Part shown: piece by piece, positions 26,970-36,743 of the stretch | Layout of the letters: each line of letters begins with the position of its first letter | How positions within the stretch are numbered: position 1 is the first letter of the stretch | From: Neoalteromonas arenosi | Lineage (GTDB): Bacteria; Pseudomonadota; Gammaproteobacteria; Enterobacterales; Alteromonadaceae | NCBI RefSeq assembly: GCF_030362855.1 | Contig: NZ_JAUCBP010000010.1 | Coordinates: 62,001 to 126,000, forward strand | Direction of reading: 5' to 3' | DNA length: 64,000 bases | Notes under the pieces: generated by a model | Database searches by the model: none | Told to the model about the DNA's origin: nothing | Seen by the model: only the letters and a program-made list of their open reading frames with translations | Position numbers and translations under genes: made by a program

Positions 26970-28469
26970 TTATATTATGCGGTCGCGTCTTATCCCTTGT
27001 TCAGACAAGTCAGCGATGATTGACTCACTACTTTCTTGAGCGCTAATCAAAAGTTTAGCATTTGGAAAGCGAGCCAGAGCCTCAGGGGGCTGCACTTTAA
27101 ACCCAAAAAACTTATCAATTGCTGCAGCGTTACGGTCGCAAATCATCACAATATTTCTATTCAGCAAATCTGTTTTCTCGAGTAAGTTTTTTGCACTAAT
27201 ACCAGCGCCATAAAGAATGATATCAATATCATCGGGTTGCTGCTCTAGCGTCTGTTGAACGTCAGCTACGAAGTCAGTTCCGGAGGCAAAAATACGATCA
27301 AGTTGTAGGCGATGAGTTGGCTCAATCTTGATACCCGAATTTAAGAGTTGTTTGTATGCTTGCCTTAACGGTTTTACAAAGGTTTCCGGAACGGGAAGAC
27401 ATTGGTGACGCTCTATATTTTCTGCAGCGGTCACTAGGATAGCAACGCGCTCTTGAATCGATAATTGCTTAAATCCCTGAACGTCTTTAGCAAAGTTTTT
27501 TTGAACTTCGATGAAACGTTTTAGTTCATCGCTCATATATTTATTCACAAAACGATTAACTACATACGCTGAGGTGGTTTGCGCAACGTGCCCATAATCG
27601 GAATCTCGGACACCAAAAGCTTCTTTGCTACGCAGTTCATCGAGCACCATTTCATAAGAAGGAAAGTATCTGATATTGCGATTTATTGAGGTTGCCTGAA
27701 TTCCATCTTGAAGGGCCACACGCACTTTAGATTTATCATAACAATTTGCTACCAATCCATCCTTTGGAAACGCACCAAGTTCATTGTTCCAGTCGGTTTC
27801 TTGATCTTTGAAGTCGCCAATTGGCCCCCATGCATATCTTTGGGGACTCACTGTGAAGCAAATCATAGCTGACTCATTAGTGAGAATTTCTAGAGCTTTT
27901 AGAATGTTTTGCACATCAATTGTGACTTCACTTGTAGTGGGCTCGATAAAATCGAACTCTGAGCGATCAATGCCTTGGAAATTTGTTACTACATGTCCAC
28001 CCCGTTTTAATTTCAAGTACTGACTCGTACCTAATGTCACAATTACCAGATCAGCGTTTTTCAACTTGTCCTTAAATGTTTTATCAATCTGAAAACACTG
28101 TTGAGAGAACATGTCTAGGTCAGTATTTATGCCGTACAGACCATTGTGCAGCGTTGAGGTTATGACGTCTTTTTCTTGGTTTTTGTACGTCGAATCCACG
28201 TAGACTGCCTTGGAATCAGTAAAAGTGCTTGGTAATTCGATTAAATGCTGCATGTAAGAAGCAAAGCTTTTGACACTAAAACGCGTTGCACTTCGTCCGT
28301 CGAACTGTGTCTTAAATCCTAGGTCATTTAGATTCTTCGAAATCGCATAAGCAAAACAACTGCCGGTCGCTACGACTTTTTTGTTAAAGCTATCTAGCAC
28401 TGGAGATGACTCGATATTGATAGAGAGTGCTCTTTGACGATGTTTTTCTGCGAATACTAGATCTTTCAT
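26970..28469 (-). CDS. GSCFA-domain protein with extra C-terminal Rossmann-like domain
   Basis: The GSCFA motif that names the family is at residues 36-40 (VVATGSCFAYAI), followed by an SGNH-hydrolase-like core (VIVTLGTSQYLKL near 150, FTVSPQRY near 210, YFPSYEMVLDEL near 270, DYGHV near 290). GSCFA proteins are often tied to polysaccharide or capsule modification, but their reaction is not firmly known. From about residue 385 a second domain appears: DIILYGAGISAKNLLEK and MICDRNAAAIDKFFGFKV resemble nucleotide-binding Rossmann segments of sugar-modifying proteins. The gene looks more AT-rich than its neighbours and stands in a gap between purine genes, which suggests later arrival. Confidence 0.85.
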   Translation of the reverse strand: MKDLVFAEKHRQRALSINIESSPVLDSFNKKVVATGSCFAYAISKNLNDLGFKTQFDGRSATRFSVKSFASYMQHLIELPSTFTDSKAVYVDSTYKNQEKDVITSTLHNGLYGINTDLDMFSQQCFQIDKTFKDKLKNADLVIVTLGTSQYLKLKRGGHVVTNFQGIDRSEFDFIEPTTSEVTIDVQNILKALEILTNESAMICFTVSPQRYAWGPIGDFKDQETDWNNELGAFPKDGLVANCYDKSKVRVALQDGIQATSINRNIRYFPSYEMVLDELRSKEAFGVRDSDYGHVAQTTSAYVVNRFVNKYMSDELKRFIEVQKNFAKDVQGFKQLSIQERVAILVTAAENIERHQCLPVPETFVKPLRQAYKQLLNSGIKIEPTHRLQLDRIFASGTDFVADVQQTLEQQPDDIDIILYGAGISAKNLLEKTDLLNRNIVMICDRNAAAIDKFFGFKVQPPEALARFPNAKLLISAQESSESIIADLSEQGIRRDRII

Positions 28470-28711
28470 AGAATTATTCAGGCGGCTAAAAGTGCATCAG
28501 TGATTTCTATATCGACATTGTTCGCATTTTTATTACCCTAGATTGAGCGCGGAGATTGATATTGCCTTAGCAATCTCCTGAATGAATCTATGAGAGAGCA
28601 AAAGATAATAATTGCAACTTAAAGAGGAACCTTCTCAAACGAGAGATAACCTCAGGCTCACCATTTGAATTTATGGTCTTTTAGGTTCTGTAAATGCTGA
28701 GGCAGATGCCT

Positions 28712-29443
28712 TCAGCGATCCAAGCCTAGCGCTTCTTGAACATTGATAGATCTGACGCCTAATTGCTCGGCTTTTATCACATCAACCGAATCGAATTGGA
28801 TTTTACAGCCAGCGTCAATCATTTCCAGCCACGCATCTCGCAATTCATTCGGGCGTTTTCCAGTCCAGAACAATTCGGTTTTTTTAATATAAGTGACTAC
28901 CGGTTCAATGTGGCCATCGCTATAAAGTTGTCTGACGAGATCAAAATCAGGGCCAAACGCGCCCAACAAAGCAGAGTCGACATCATCTATGGCAATCAGA
29001 AGTTCTTCGAATGCTAGGTCGAGATCTCCTTGCCGATAAGCAAGCCATGCCCTAGCAATGTCAACATAATGATTTTGACTTCCGAAACCATCGACAACCT
29101 CGCCAGCTATTTTTTGTTCTGTACTCATCTCTCTGGCGAGCTTAAACGCGTGGCTTATCTTTAACTGAACCGTTTCAATCGGCTCAAATTGCGCGCTGTA
29201 CTTAATGTGTCGACTTAAATTCGTGATCACTTGATATAGACTGCTTTCCTTCGACAAACTCGCTTCATAGTCTCGTAGTGTATCGTTTAACAAACGGCGG
29301 TTTCTCGATTCAAAATATTCAAACCGCTGCGCTATATATTGGTGATACTCAGGATCCTCACACCCCTGCATGTAATCTGCGCGAACGGGGGCACTCAACA
29401 CAAGACTGCTGAAAAATAAGGGCAGGAGGAGTAACGACTTCAC
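28712..29443 (-). CDS. Secreted protein of unknown function
   Basis: A signal peptide (residues 1-22, cut near VRADYMQG) leads a 221-residue mature protein. It appears mostly helical and acidic, with a helical-repeat look around WLAYRQGDLDLAFEELLIAIDD that may be a degenerate TPR. Two cysteines, near the mature N-terminus (GCEDPEY) and near residue 214 (GCKI), could form a disulfide. I do not recognise the family. It lies beside the GSCFA gene on the same strand, 242 bases away. Confidence 0.65.
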   Translation of the reverse strand: MKSLLLLPLFFSSLVLSAPVRADYMQGCEDPEYHQYIAQRFEYFESRNRRLLNDTLRDYEASLSKESSLYQVITNLSRHIKYSAQFEPIETVQLKISHAFKLAREMSTEQKIAGEVVDGFGSQNHYVDIARAWLAYRQGDLDLAFEELLIAIDDVDSALLGAFGPDFDLVRQLYSDGHIEPVVTYIKKTELFWTGKRPNELRDAWLEMIDAGCKIQFDSVDVIKAEQLGVRSINVQEALGLDR

Positions 29444-29540
29444 TTTGGACTCAGGTTCTATTGCTATTAACTTGCATACTGTGAAAGTGTAAGTATTGAT
29501 CGAAAAAGGGTATCAACGATAAGCCGTTGCCGCATTGATT

Positions 29541-29578
29541 GGGGATCGAATCCTACAAGAGGATTACGCATCATCCCC
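29541..29578. other. Two-tier stem-loop
   Basis: Inner arms AATCCT/AGGATT with loop ACAAG sit inside outer arms GGGGAT/ATCCCC. It lies between the permease stop and the secreted-protein start. No T-run follows on either strand, so it could be a processing or structural element rather than a standard terminator. Confidence 0.5.
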
Positions 29579-29621
29579 GCACGTAATTACGGCGCTGTCC
29601 TTAATCTGATGACAAAACGCG

Positions 29622-30914
29622 TTAGCTAATAAATGCCAGCTTCAGTACAAACAGCACGGTTAAGATCCAGACACTAATACTGATTTGCTCAAATTTGCCG
29701 CATAGTGCTTTGACTGCTGTGTAAGTAATAAACGCCAAAGCAATGCCGTGGGCGATTGAGAACGTGAGTGGCGTTAATAACAGCACTACGGCAACAGGTG
29801 CTGCTTCAGTGATATCCTGCCAATCGATGTCTTTGAGATTCAGCAGCATCAAAATTGCTACGTAAAATAATGCACCGGTTGTCGCGTAAACGGGGATCAT
29901 GCCAGCTAGAGGGGCAAAAAAGGTGCTGAGTAAAAACAGAATACCAACTACTACAGCGGTCAAACCCGTGCGGCCGCCAGCAGCGACACCGGCACTACTT
30001 TCTACATAGCTGGTGGTGGTTGAAGTGCCCAACGCTGAGCCCGCAACGGTTGCCAAGCTATCACTGGATAATGCCTTGCCTAATCGTTCTATATTACCGT
30101 TTTTATCCACTAAGCCAGCGCGCTGAGTGACGGCAATCAAGGTGCCCGACGTATCGAATAAGTCGACAAACAAAAACGCAAACACCACGGTTAACATTGA
30201 TAGTTCAAGCGCAGCTGCAATATCCATTTGCATAAAGGTCGGAGCCAGAGAAGGCGGTGTTGATACCATGCCGGTATATTCCACATCACGAAATAGCAGA
30301 CCCAGCACAGTAATGGCTAGAATCGCAATCATTACTGCGCCATTCATATTTCGAGCAGCCAAGGCAGCGATAATAAAGAAGCCAAGGATACTCATTAACG
30401 GGCCAAATTGAGTGATATCACCAAGCGTTACGAAAGTGGCTGGATTGGCAACAATGATTTCGGCATTTTTAAGTGCGATCATAGCGAGAAAAGAGCCAAT
30501 ACCTGCGGCTATCCCCAGCTTTAGTGTTCGCGGTATAGCATTGATGATCCACTCGCGGACCTTCAGCACACTGAGTAGCAAAAACAAAATACCAGACAAA
30601 AAAACCGCACCCAACGCGGCTTGCCAGGTATGTCCCATACCGAGCACCACACCATAAGTGAAAAAGGCGTTTAGCCCCATGCCTGGTGCAAGCGCGATTG
30701 GGTAGTTAGCCACAAAACCCATAATGAAGCAGCCAATAGCCGCAGCCACACAGGTGGCAACAAACACTGCGCCTCGATCCATCCCTGCATCAGCCAGCAT
30801 CGCGGGATTAACAAAAATTATATAGGCCATCGTTAAAAAGGTTGTTAAACCAGCGATGACCTCGGTTTTGGGAGTTGTTCCATAGCTTTGCAGCTTGAAC
30901 AATTTTTCTAGCAT
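29622..30914 (-). CDS. NCS2-family purine base permease
   Basis: The 430-residue protein has the 12-14 membrane segments and motifs of the adenine/guanine/hypoxanthine permeases related to E. coli GhxP and AdeP (TTFLTMAYIIFVNPAML, ALAPGMGLNAFF, a TTSYVESSAGVAAGGRTGLT block). It would import the bases that the upstream catabolic operon breaks down. It begins 27 bases after gor on the same strand and likely shares its transcript. No RutR-type palindrome was seen in front of gor. Confidence 0.92.
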   Translation of the reverse strand: MLEKLFKLQSYGTTPKTEVIAGLTTFLTMAYIIFVNPAMLADAGMDRGAVFVATCVAAAIGCFIMGFVANYPIALAPGMGLNAFFTYGVVLGMGHTWQAALGAVFLSGILFLLLSVLKVREWIINAIPRTLKLGIAAGIGSFLAMIALKNAEIIVANPATFVTLGDITQFGPLMSILGFFIIAALAARNMNGAVMIAILAITVLGLLFRDVEYTGMVSTPPSLAPTFMQMDIAAALELSMLTVVFAFLFVDLFDTSGTLIAVTQRAGLVDKNGNIERLGKALSSDSLATVAGSALGTSTTTSYVESSAGVAAGGRTGLTAVVVGILFLLSTFFAPLAGMIPVYATTGALFYVAILMLLNLKDIDWQDITEAAPVAVVLLLTPLTFSIAHGIALAFITYTAVKALCGKFEQISISVWILTVLFVLKLAFIS

Positions 30915-30941
30915 TTAGGGGGTCTCAGCAGCAGTTTTGAG

Positions 30942-32288
30942 CTACATCGTAACAAACTCTTCGCCACTTGTTGGGTGAATAGCTACACAGGCATCGAAAT
31001 CGGCTTTAGTTGCGCCCATTTTCATTGCTACACCGAAGCCCTGCAAAATTTCATCCATGGCAAAACCAATACCGTGTAAGCCGACAACGGTTTCTTCCTT
31101 GCCCGCGCAAATCAGTTTCATTTTAGTGATTTGACGGTTCTTGGTAACCGCTGTGTACATCGCTGCGAAGCTCGATTCATACACTTTGATGTTCTCATCG
31201 CCGTATTTGGCAATTGCTTGTGGTTCGGTCAAACCAATAGTGCCAATAGGCGGATGGCTAAATACCACTGTTGGGATCATGTCGTAATCCATATGCGCAT
31301 CAGGCTTGTTGTTAAACAAGCGCTCTGACAATAGTCGTCCCGCCTTAACAGCAACTGGGGTTAAATCGACTTTGCCAATACAATCGCCCACTGCATAGAC
31401 GTTGGGCGCGTCGGTGTTTTGATACTTATCGACGATGATATGGCCTTTCAGGTCGGTTTTAACATCAGTATTTTCAAGACCGAGGTTACCCGTAGCTGGA
31501 CGACGACCAATAGCCCAGACCAAGCAATCGGTATCGATTCTTTCACCGTTAGTTAGCACTACCGTGAGTGATTCGTCGTCGTGTTTAATTATCTCTTGGA
31601 TCACATGGAATTTGTGCAGGCGCGGACCTTCCTGCTCGATAATTTCGGTCAAGGTTTCGGTCAACATCGGATCAAAACTGCGCAGCGGTGCATTCTTGCG
31701 TACGATCAAGTGCGTTTCACTGCCTAAACTGTGCATAACACCGGCCAGCTCTACTGCAATGTAACCAGCGCCCGCCACAACTACGCGCTTCGGCTGCTGT
31801 TTAAGTGCGAAGAAGCCATCTGAATCAATCCCATACTCGGCACCTGGTACGGTGTCCCGATGAGGATATCCGCCTGTAGCTATGAGGATATGCTTGCCGC
31901 GATACAATTCACCGTTTACTTCAACGGTATTATTGTCAACAAACTTCGCAAAACCTTCGACCCGCGTAATATTGTTGTTGGCTAGCACACGGTCATAAGA
32001 GCCGTGAATGCGCTTAATGTAGGCTTCACGACTAGCCACCAGTGTTTCCCAACTAAAGTTATTAACCGTCACATCAAAACCGTAATCAGGTGCGTATTGA
32101 TGAATAGCTTCAGCGACTTGAGCGCCATACCACATGGCTTTTTTGGGTACACAACCTACATTTACGCAAGTACCACCAATCGCTTTGGCCTCGATAAGTG
32201 CGACTTTTTGGCCGTAGCGCGATGCGCGGTTGGCTGAAGCGATACCGCCACTGCCGCCACCAATACAAATATAATCAAACTCTTGCAT
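30942..32288 (-). CDS. gor: Glutathione-disulfide reductase
   Basis: This NADPH-dependent flavoenzyme keeps glutathione reduced. The FAD-binding [13 protein letters not shown], the redox pair in [13 protein letters not shown], the NADPH-binding [11 protein letters not shown] and the C-terminal [11 protein letters not shown] with the catalytic His are all present. The length of 448 residues matches E. coli Gor (450). It is the first gene of the gor-permease pair. Confidence 0.95.
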   Translation of the reverse strand: MQEFDYICIGGGSGGIASANRASRYGQKVALIEAKAIGGTCVNVGCVPKKAMWYGAQVAEAIHQYAPDYGFDVTVNNFSWETLVASREAYIKRIHGSYDRVLANNNITRVEGFAKFVDNNTVEVNGELYRGKHILIATGGYPHRDTVPGAEYGIDSDGFFALKQQPKRVVVAGAGYIAVELAGVMHSLGSETHLIVRKNAPLRSFDPMLTETLTEIIEQEGPRLHKFHVIQEIIKHDDESLTVVLTNGERIDTDCLVWAIGRRPATGNLGLENTDVKTDLKGHIIVDKYQNTDAPNVYAVGDCIGKVDLTPVAVKAGRLLSERLFNNKPDAHMDYDMIPTVVFSHPPIGTIGLTEPQAIAKYGDENIKVYESSFAAMYTAVTKNRQITKMKLICAGKEETVVGLHGIGFAMDEILQGFGVAMKMGATKADFDACVAIHPTSGEEFVTM

Positions 32289-32515
32289 TATTATTCCTGA
32301 TTTAGGTCATTTGGATGCTATTCAGATAGCTTTACATAGAAAAAACTTTCAAACAAAGTATGTCTATCAAATACGTCTCGGTTCTAAGTATTGATTGATC
32401 TTGCGGAGATTCAACCCGTGTACTGAAAAAATAACGAACAAAAACTTCGCCGTACGTTGCATTTTGGGGTTGTGCCCACAGTTAACTAAACATCGACAGG
32501 TTAAGAGAGATCACT

Positions 32516-34549
32516 GTGCAAAATTTTACTGAACAACAACAACAGCCATTGCCTAATTTTTCCGCTGTTAAGCCAGACGGCATCGAAGCCGCTGTCAAAC
32601 GAGTTATCGAAGATTCTAAACGCGAGATCGATGCAGTCGTCGCAAGTCAAGATTATAGCTACGCCAATCTTATTCAGCGTCTTGAAGCACAAGACGATAT
32701 TCTCAATCGGTTGTGGTCACCCATTTCACATATGAATTCAGTGGTGAGTTCAGACGAGTTGCGTGCGGCACACGACAGCTGCTTACCTTTGCTATCTGAA
32801 TATGGCACTTGGGTCGGTCAACACAAAGGGCTATACGACGCCTACGTAAGTTTACAAAACAGTCCAGAATTTGCCGATCTCGAACTGGCTGCAAAAACCA
32901 GCATCGACAACACGGTGCGCGATTTTACTCTTTCAGGCGTTGCGTTACCTGACGCCGAGAAAAAGCGTTATGCTGAGATCCAATCGCGGCTTTCGGAACT
33001 TGCATCCAAATTCAGTAACAACCTGCTAGATGCCACGATGGCATTCACCAAATTGATAACAGACGAAGCCGAACTTGCAGGTTTACCGGAATCAGCACTT
33101 GCTGCAGCCAAGCAAGCTGCCGAGCGCAAGGAGCAAGAAGGCTGGTTATTCACATTAGATATTCCTAGCTACTTACCGCTGATGATGTATTGCGACAATC
33201 GCGCACTACGCGAGGAAATGTATCGCGCCTACACGACGCGCGCCTCAGAGCAAGGCCCTAATGGGGGAGAGTTCGACAACTCAGCGATCATCGATGAAAC
33301 CCTACAATTGCGTGAAGAGGCCGCTAAACTATTGGGTTTTGATACCTACGCCGAGCGTTCACTGGCGACTAAAATGGCTGATACACCAGAGCAGGTGATC
33401 CGCTTCTTGACCGATTTGGCCCAGCGTTCTAAACCTCAAGCTGAGCAAGACTTGCAAGATGTGCGAGACTTTGCCCAGCAAACATACGGTGTAGAGCACC
33501 TTGAAGCTTGGGATCTTACTTACTACAGCGAAAAACTTAAACAACAGCGTTACGCCATTTCAGATGAAGAGCTGCGCCCCTATTTCCCTGAGCACAAAGT
33601 GGTTAGCGGTCTATTTGCGATTGTAGGTAAATTATATGGTCTAACGATTAAAGCCCGTGATGATGTGGATACCTGGCATGAGGATGTTACCTTTTACGAT
33701 ATCTTCGATGCTGACAATGAATTGCGCGGCAGCTTTTACTTCGATTTGTACGCGCGTGAGGGTAAGCGCGGTGGTGCTTGGATGGATGAGTGCCGCGTGC
33801 GACGAGCAACCGAGCAAGGCATACAAACCCCTGTCGCTTATTTAACTTGTAATTTCAATGGCCCGGTCGGCGGTAAACCAGCGCTGTTTACCCATGACGA
33901 AGTGGTGACCTTATTCCACGAATTTGGTCATGGCATTCACCATATGCTAACCAAAGTCACGGTTGCTGGTGTATCGGGTATCAATGGCGTGGCCTGGGAT
34001 GCTGTCGAATTACCAAGCCAGTTTTTAGAGAATTGGTGTTGGCAAGAAGAGGCCTTAGCACTGATTTCAGGTCACTATGAAACCGGTGAGCCACTACCAA
34101 AGGATCTGCTCGATAAGATGTTAGCCGCGCGTAATTATCAATCGGCGATGCAAATGTTGCGACAGATCGAATTTAGCTTGTTTGATATGGCTATCCATCA
34201 GCAATCAACAGCTGAACTAGATGTTCAAGCCACCCTAAATGGTATTCGCGCTGAAGTTGCCGTGGTAACGCCACCAAGCTTTAATCGCTTCCAGCACAGT
34301 TTTGGGCACATCTTTGCGGGTGGTTATGCCGCCGGCTATTACTCATACAAATGGGCTGAGGTCCTGTCTTCAGATGCGTTTAGTCGCTTTGAAGAAGAAG
34401 GGATCTTTAACCCACAAACTGGCCGTGATTTTCTCACCAATATCTTGGAAAAAGGTGGTAGCCAACCGCCAATGGCTCTGTTCAAAGCCTTCCGTGGTAG
34501 AGAGCCTGAAGTAGACGCGCTACTGCGCCACAGTGGTATTGCCGCATGA
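32516..34549 (+). CDS. prlC: Oligopeptidase A, M3 metallopeptidase
   Basis: This cytoplasmic zinc peptidase degrades short peptides, including cleaved signal peptides. The HEFGHGIHH motif lies near residue 468 (FHEFGHGIHHML), and the length (677) is the usual one. The GTG start has AAGAGAG about 7 bases before it. The stop overlaps the start of the next gene by 4 bases, so the peptidase and the glycosylase-like gene are coupled. Confidence 0.95.
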   Translation: MQNFTEQQQQPLPNFSAVKPDGIEAAVKRVIEDSKREIDAVVASQDYSYANLIQRLEAQDDILNRLWSPISHMNSVVSSDELRAAHDSCLPLLSEYGTWVGQHKGLYDAYVSLQNSPEFADLELAAKTSIDNTVRDFTLSGVALPDAEKKRYAEIQSRLSELASKFSNNLLDATMAFTKLITDEAELAGLPESALAAAKQAAERKEQEGWLFTLDIPSYLPLMMYCDNRALREEMYRAYTTRASEQGPNGGEFDNSAIIDETLQLREEAAKLLGFDTYAERSLATKMADTPEQVIRFLTDLAQRSKPQAEQDLQDVRDFAQQTYGVEHLEAWDLTYYSEKLKQQRYAISDEELRPYFPEHKVVSGLFAIVGKLYGLTIKARDDVDTWHEDVTFYDIFDADNELRGSFYFDLYAREGKRGGAWMDECRVRRATEQGIQTPVAYLTCNFNGPVGGKPALFTHDEVVTLFHEFGHGIHHMLTKVTVAGVSGINGVAWDAVELPSQFLENWCWQEEALALISGHYETGEPLPKDLLDKMLAARNYQSAMQMLRQIEFSLFDMAIHQQSTAELDVQATLNGIRAEVAVVTPPSFNRFQHSFGHIFAGGYAAGYYSYKWAEVLSSDAFSRFEEEGIFNPQTGRDFLTNILEKGGSQPPMALFKAFRGREPEVDALLRHSGIAA

Positions 34550-35235
34550 GTGCCGAACCGTTCGCTGCAATCTACGCCCGTGCAGCTAAGCGCAAGGGCG
34601 GAGAAGCGGCGTTAGAAAGGTTGATCGGTCAGCCTTTATCCGCTGAAGAGGTAGCGGCTATACCCGACGATCGATTTTTAGCTGAATTTACCAAAAAGGT
34701 CTTTCAATCGGGCTTTGTTTGGCGCGTTGTGCGGCAGAAATGGCCAGACTTTGAAGAGATCTTTTTTGGCTTCGATGTCGAAAAAATTCTGTTAATGCCA
34801 GATGAGATGCTTGAGCGCAAAGCCGGCGATAAGCGCATCATTCGCAACTATAACAAAGTCAAAACGATTCGAGATAATGCCATGATGATTGCCGATGTCA
34901 GTCGCGCACATGGTAGCTTTGGGCAGTTTGTTGCCGATTGGCCAGGGGATGACATCACAGGTTTATGGGAATACCTCAAAAAACACGGTGCTCGCTTAGG
35001 TGGTAATACTGGACCGTATGCATTGCGCTTTTTAGGCAAAGACACCTTTTTGCTTAGTAAGGATGTTGAAGATTATTTCACTCAGCACAAACTGATTGAA
35101 GGTTCACCGCGCAGTAAACGCAGTTTAAAGACGATCAACGAAACCTTTTTAAATTGGCAAAAGCAAAGCGGTTGGTCGCTGCAAAGTCTAAGTCAATTGC
35201 TCGCCTATAGCTGTGGTGATAACCACATCAATTAG
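34546..35235 (+). CDS. DNA-3-methyladenine glycosylase I-like protein
   Basis: The 229-residue protein has the helix-rich fold of Tag-type glycosylases (LAEFTKKVFQSGFVWRVVRQKWP, ADISRAHGSF-like middle, GGNTGPYALRFLGKDTFLLSKDV near 165). It differs from E. coli Tag in lacking the N-terminal Cys-rich opening and clear zinc ligands, and belongs to the shorter paralogous group found in many gammaproteobacteria. Repair of alkylated adenine is likely but not certain. It overlaps prlC by 4 bases. Confidence 0.78.
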   Translation: MSAEPFAAIYARAAKRKGGEAALERLIGQPLSAEEVAAIPDDRFLAEFTKKVFQSGFVWRVVRQKWPDFEEIFFGFDVEKILLMPDEMLERKAGDKRIIRNYNKVKTIRDNAMMIADVSRAHGSFGQFVADWPGDDITGLWEYLKKHGARLGGNTGPYALRFLGKDTFLLSKDVEDYFTQHKLIEGSPRSKRSLKTINETFLNWQKQSGWSLQSLSQLLAYSCGDNHIN

Positions 35236-35325
35236 GCACTGAACGTCAATAAAACCTGTTGCTACGGCGGTCTTTTCGGTAGACTTGCGCGTATATTGTG
35301 ATTGATGTTCGAACAGGGAAACAGC

Positions 35326-36105
35326 ATGACAACCGAGTCTACTCCTAACACCACTAACGAGGTTGGCGAAACCACGCATTTTGGCTACAAACAAGTGGCC
35401 ACTGAGCAGAAAGCGTCGATGGTGGCAGATGTGTTTGATTCAGTTGCCGCCAAGTATGACTTGATGAACGATTTGATGTCGATGGGTATTCACCGCGTGT
35501 GGAAACGCTACACCATTGATTGTAGCGGTGTGCGCAGTGGTCAGCGCGTGTTGGATTTGGCCGGTGGTACTGGCGACTTAGCCGCTAAGTTTTCCCGCTT
35601 GGTGGGTGAAAAAGGCCAAGTTATTTTGGCGGATATCAACCGCGAGATGCTTAAAGTCGGTCGCGACAAATTACGTGACAAAGGCATTGTTGGCAATGTT
35701 GATTACGTGCAGGCCAATGCTGAAGCATTACCATTTCCTGACAACCATTTTGATTTGATCACTATTGCGTTTGGTTTGCGTAACGTAACCGACAAAGACA
35801 AAGCATTAGCCTCAATGTTCCGCGTGCTTAAGCCCGGCGGTCGCTTGTTGGTGCTTGAATTCAGTAAGCCTACTCAAGAATGGCTGAGTAAAGTCTACGA
35901 TGCGTATTCTTTCCACGTATTGCCGAAAATGGGGCAACTGGTGGCAAACGACGCCGATAGCTACCAATATTTAGCTGAATCTATCCGCATGCATCCGGAT
36001 CAAGAGACGCTTAAAGACATGATGGTCAAGGCGGGATTCGACAACGCTGAGTATTTCAACCTCACTGGCGGTATTGTTGCCCTACACCGAGGATTTAAGT
36101 TTTAA
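35326..36105 (+). CDS. ubiE: Ubiquinone/menaquinone C-methyltransferase
   Basis: UbiE adds a methyl group from SAM in ubiquinone (and menaquinone) synthesis. Motifs include [25 protein letters not shown], the SAM-binding [11 protein letters not shown] and [15 protein letters not shown]. The ATG at 35326 has AGGGAA before it; an in-frame ATG 24 bases earlier has no such site. It opens the ubiE-ubiJ-ubiB cluster, with each later gene overlapping the one before by one base. Confidence 0.97.
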   Translation: MTTESTPNTTNEVGETTHFGYKQVATEQKASMVADVFDSVAAKYDLMNDLMSMGIHRVWKRYTIDCSGVRSGQRVLDLAGGTGDLAAKFSRLVGEKGQVILADINREMLKVGRDKLRDKGIVGNVDYVQANAEALPFPDNHFDLITIAFGLRNVTDKDKALASMFRVLKPGGRLLVLEFSKPTQEWLSKVYDAYSFHVLPKMGQLVANDADSYQYLAESIRMHPDQETLKDMMVKAGFDNAEYFNLTGGIVALHRGFKF

Positions 36106-36743
36106 TGCCCACCGCCCAAGTGCTACAGGCTCTAGCTGAAACGGTCATTAATCCACTGCTAAAGCTCGATCCACAAAGTCATCAACGCTTGCATCAGCTG
36201 CGCGGCAAGCGCCTGATCGTATGGCTAGATGAAGTCCAGTGGCCAATTGAATTGGCCTTTGAAGGTGATATCAGTATTCACGAGGCGCAAGTGAGCTGGG
36301 CTGAAGCACTTGAGCGTAATGCGCCCAATGAGTGTTTGATTAAAACTTCAATTAGCACCATGCCCGAGCTGCGTGATACGCGTAAAATTACCCAATTGAT
36401 TCGCGAAGAAAAGCTCGATTTAAGTGGCGATATGCACATTGCTCAGCATGTCAGTGCACTGTTTCAAGAGCTCGATATCGATTGGGAAGAGGTGCTGTCC
36501 GAACACCTAGGCGATATTGCCGCACACCAGCTAGTGAAAACAGCCAAATCATTTGATCAGTTTGCTCGTCAGCAACTGCAGCAATTTGCCGAAACCCTTG
36601 GCACGGCTCTCATCGATGAGAAGCGCTTAGCGGCACACCGGTTGCAAGTTATGCATTTCGGTGATCAAGTTAGCCAACTGCGCGATGACGTGGATCGTTT
36701 AGCGGCTAGGATCACCCAATTAGAGAATAAGAAAGCCCCCTAA
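36105..36743 (+). CDS. ubiJ: Ubiquinone biosynthesis accessory factor UbiJ
   Basis: UbiJ is the SCP2-like lipid-binding partner in the cytoplasmic Ubi complex. The 212-residue protein has the sterol-carrier-like N-terminal half ([36 protein letters not shown]) and a C-terminal coiled coil ([21 protein letters not shown]). Its position between ubiE and ubiB, with one-base overlaps at each end, confirms the call. Confidence 0.95.
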   Translation: MPTAQVLQALAETVINPLLKLDPQSHQRLHQLRGKRLIVWLDEVQWPIELAFEGDISIHEAQVSWAEALERNAPNECLIKTSISTMPELRDTRKITQLIREEKLDLSGDMHIAQHVSALFQELDIDWEEVLSEHLGDIAAHQLVKTAKSFDQFARQQLQQFAETLGTALIDEKRLAAHRLQVMHFGDQVSQLRDDVDRLAARITQLENKKAP

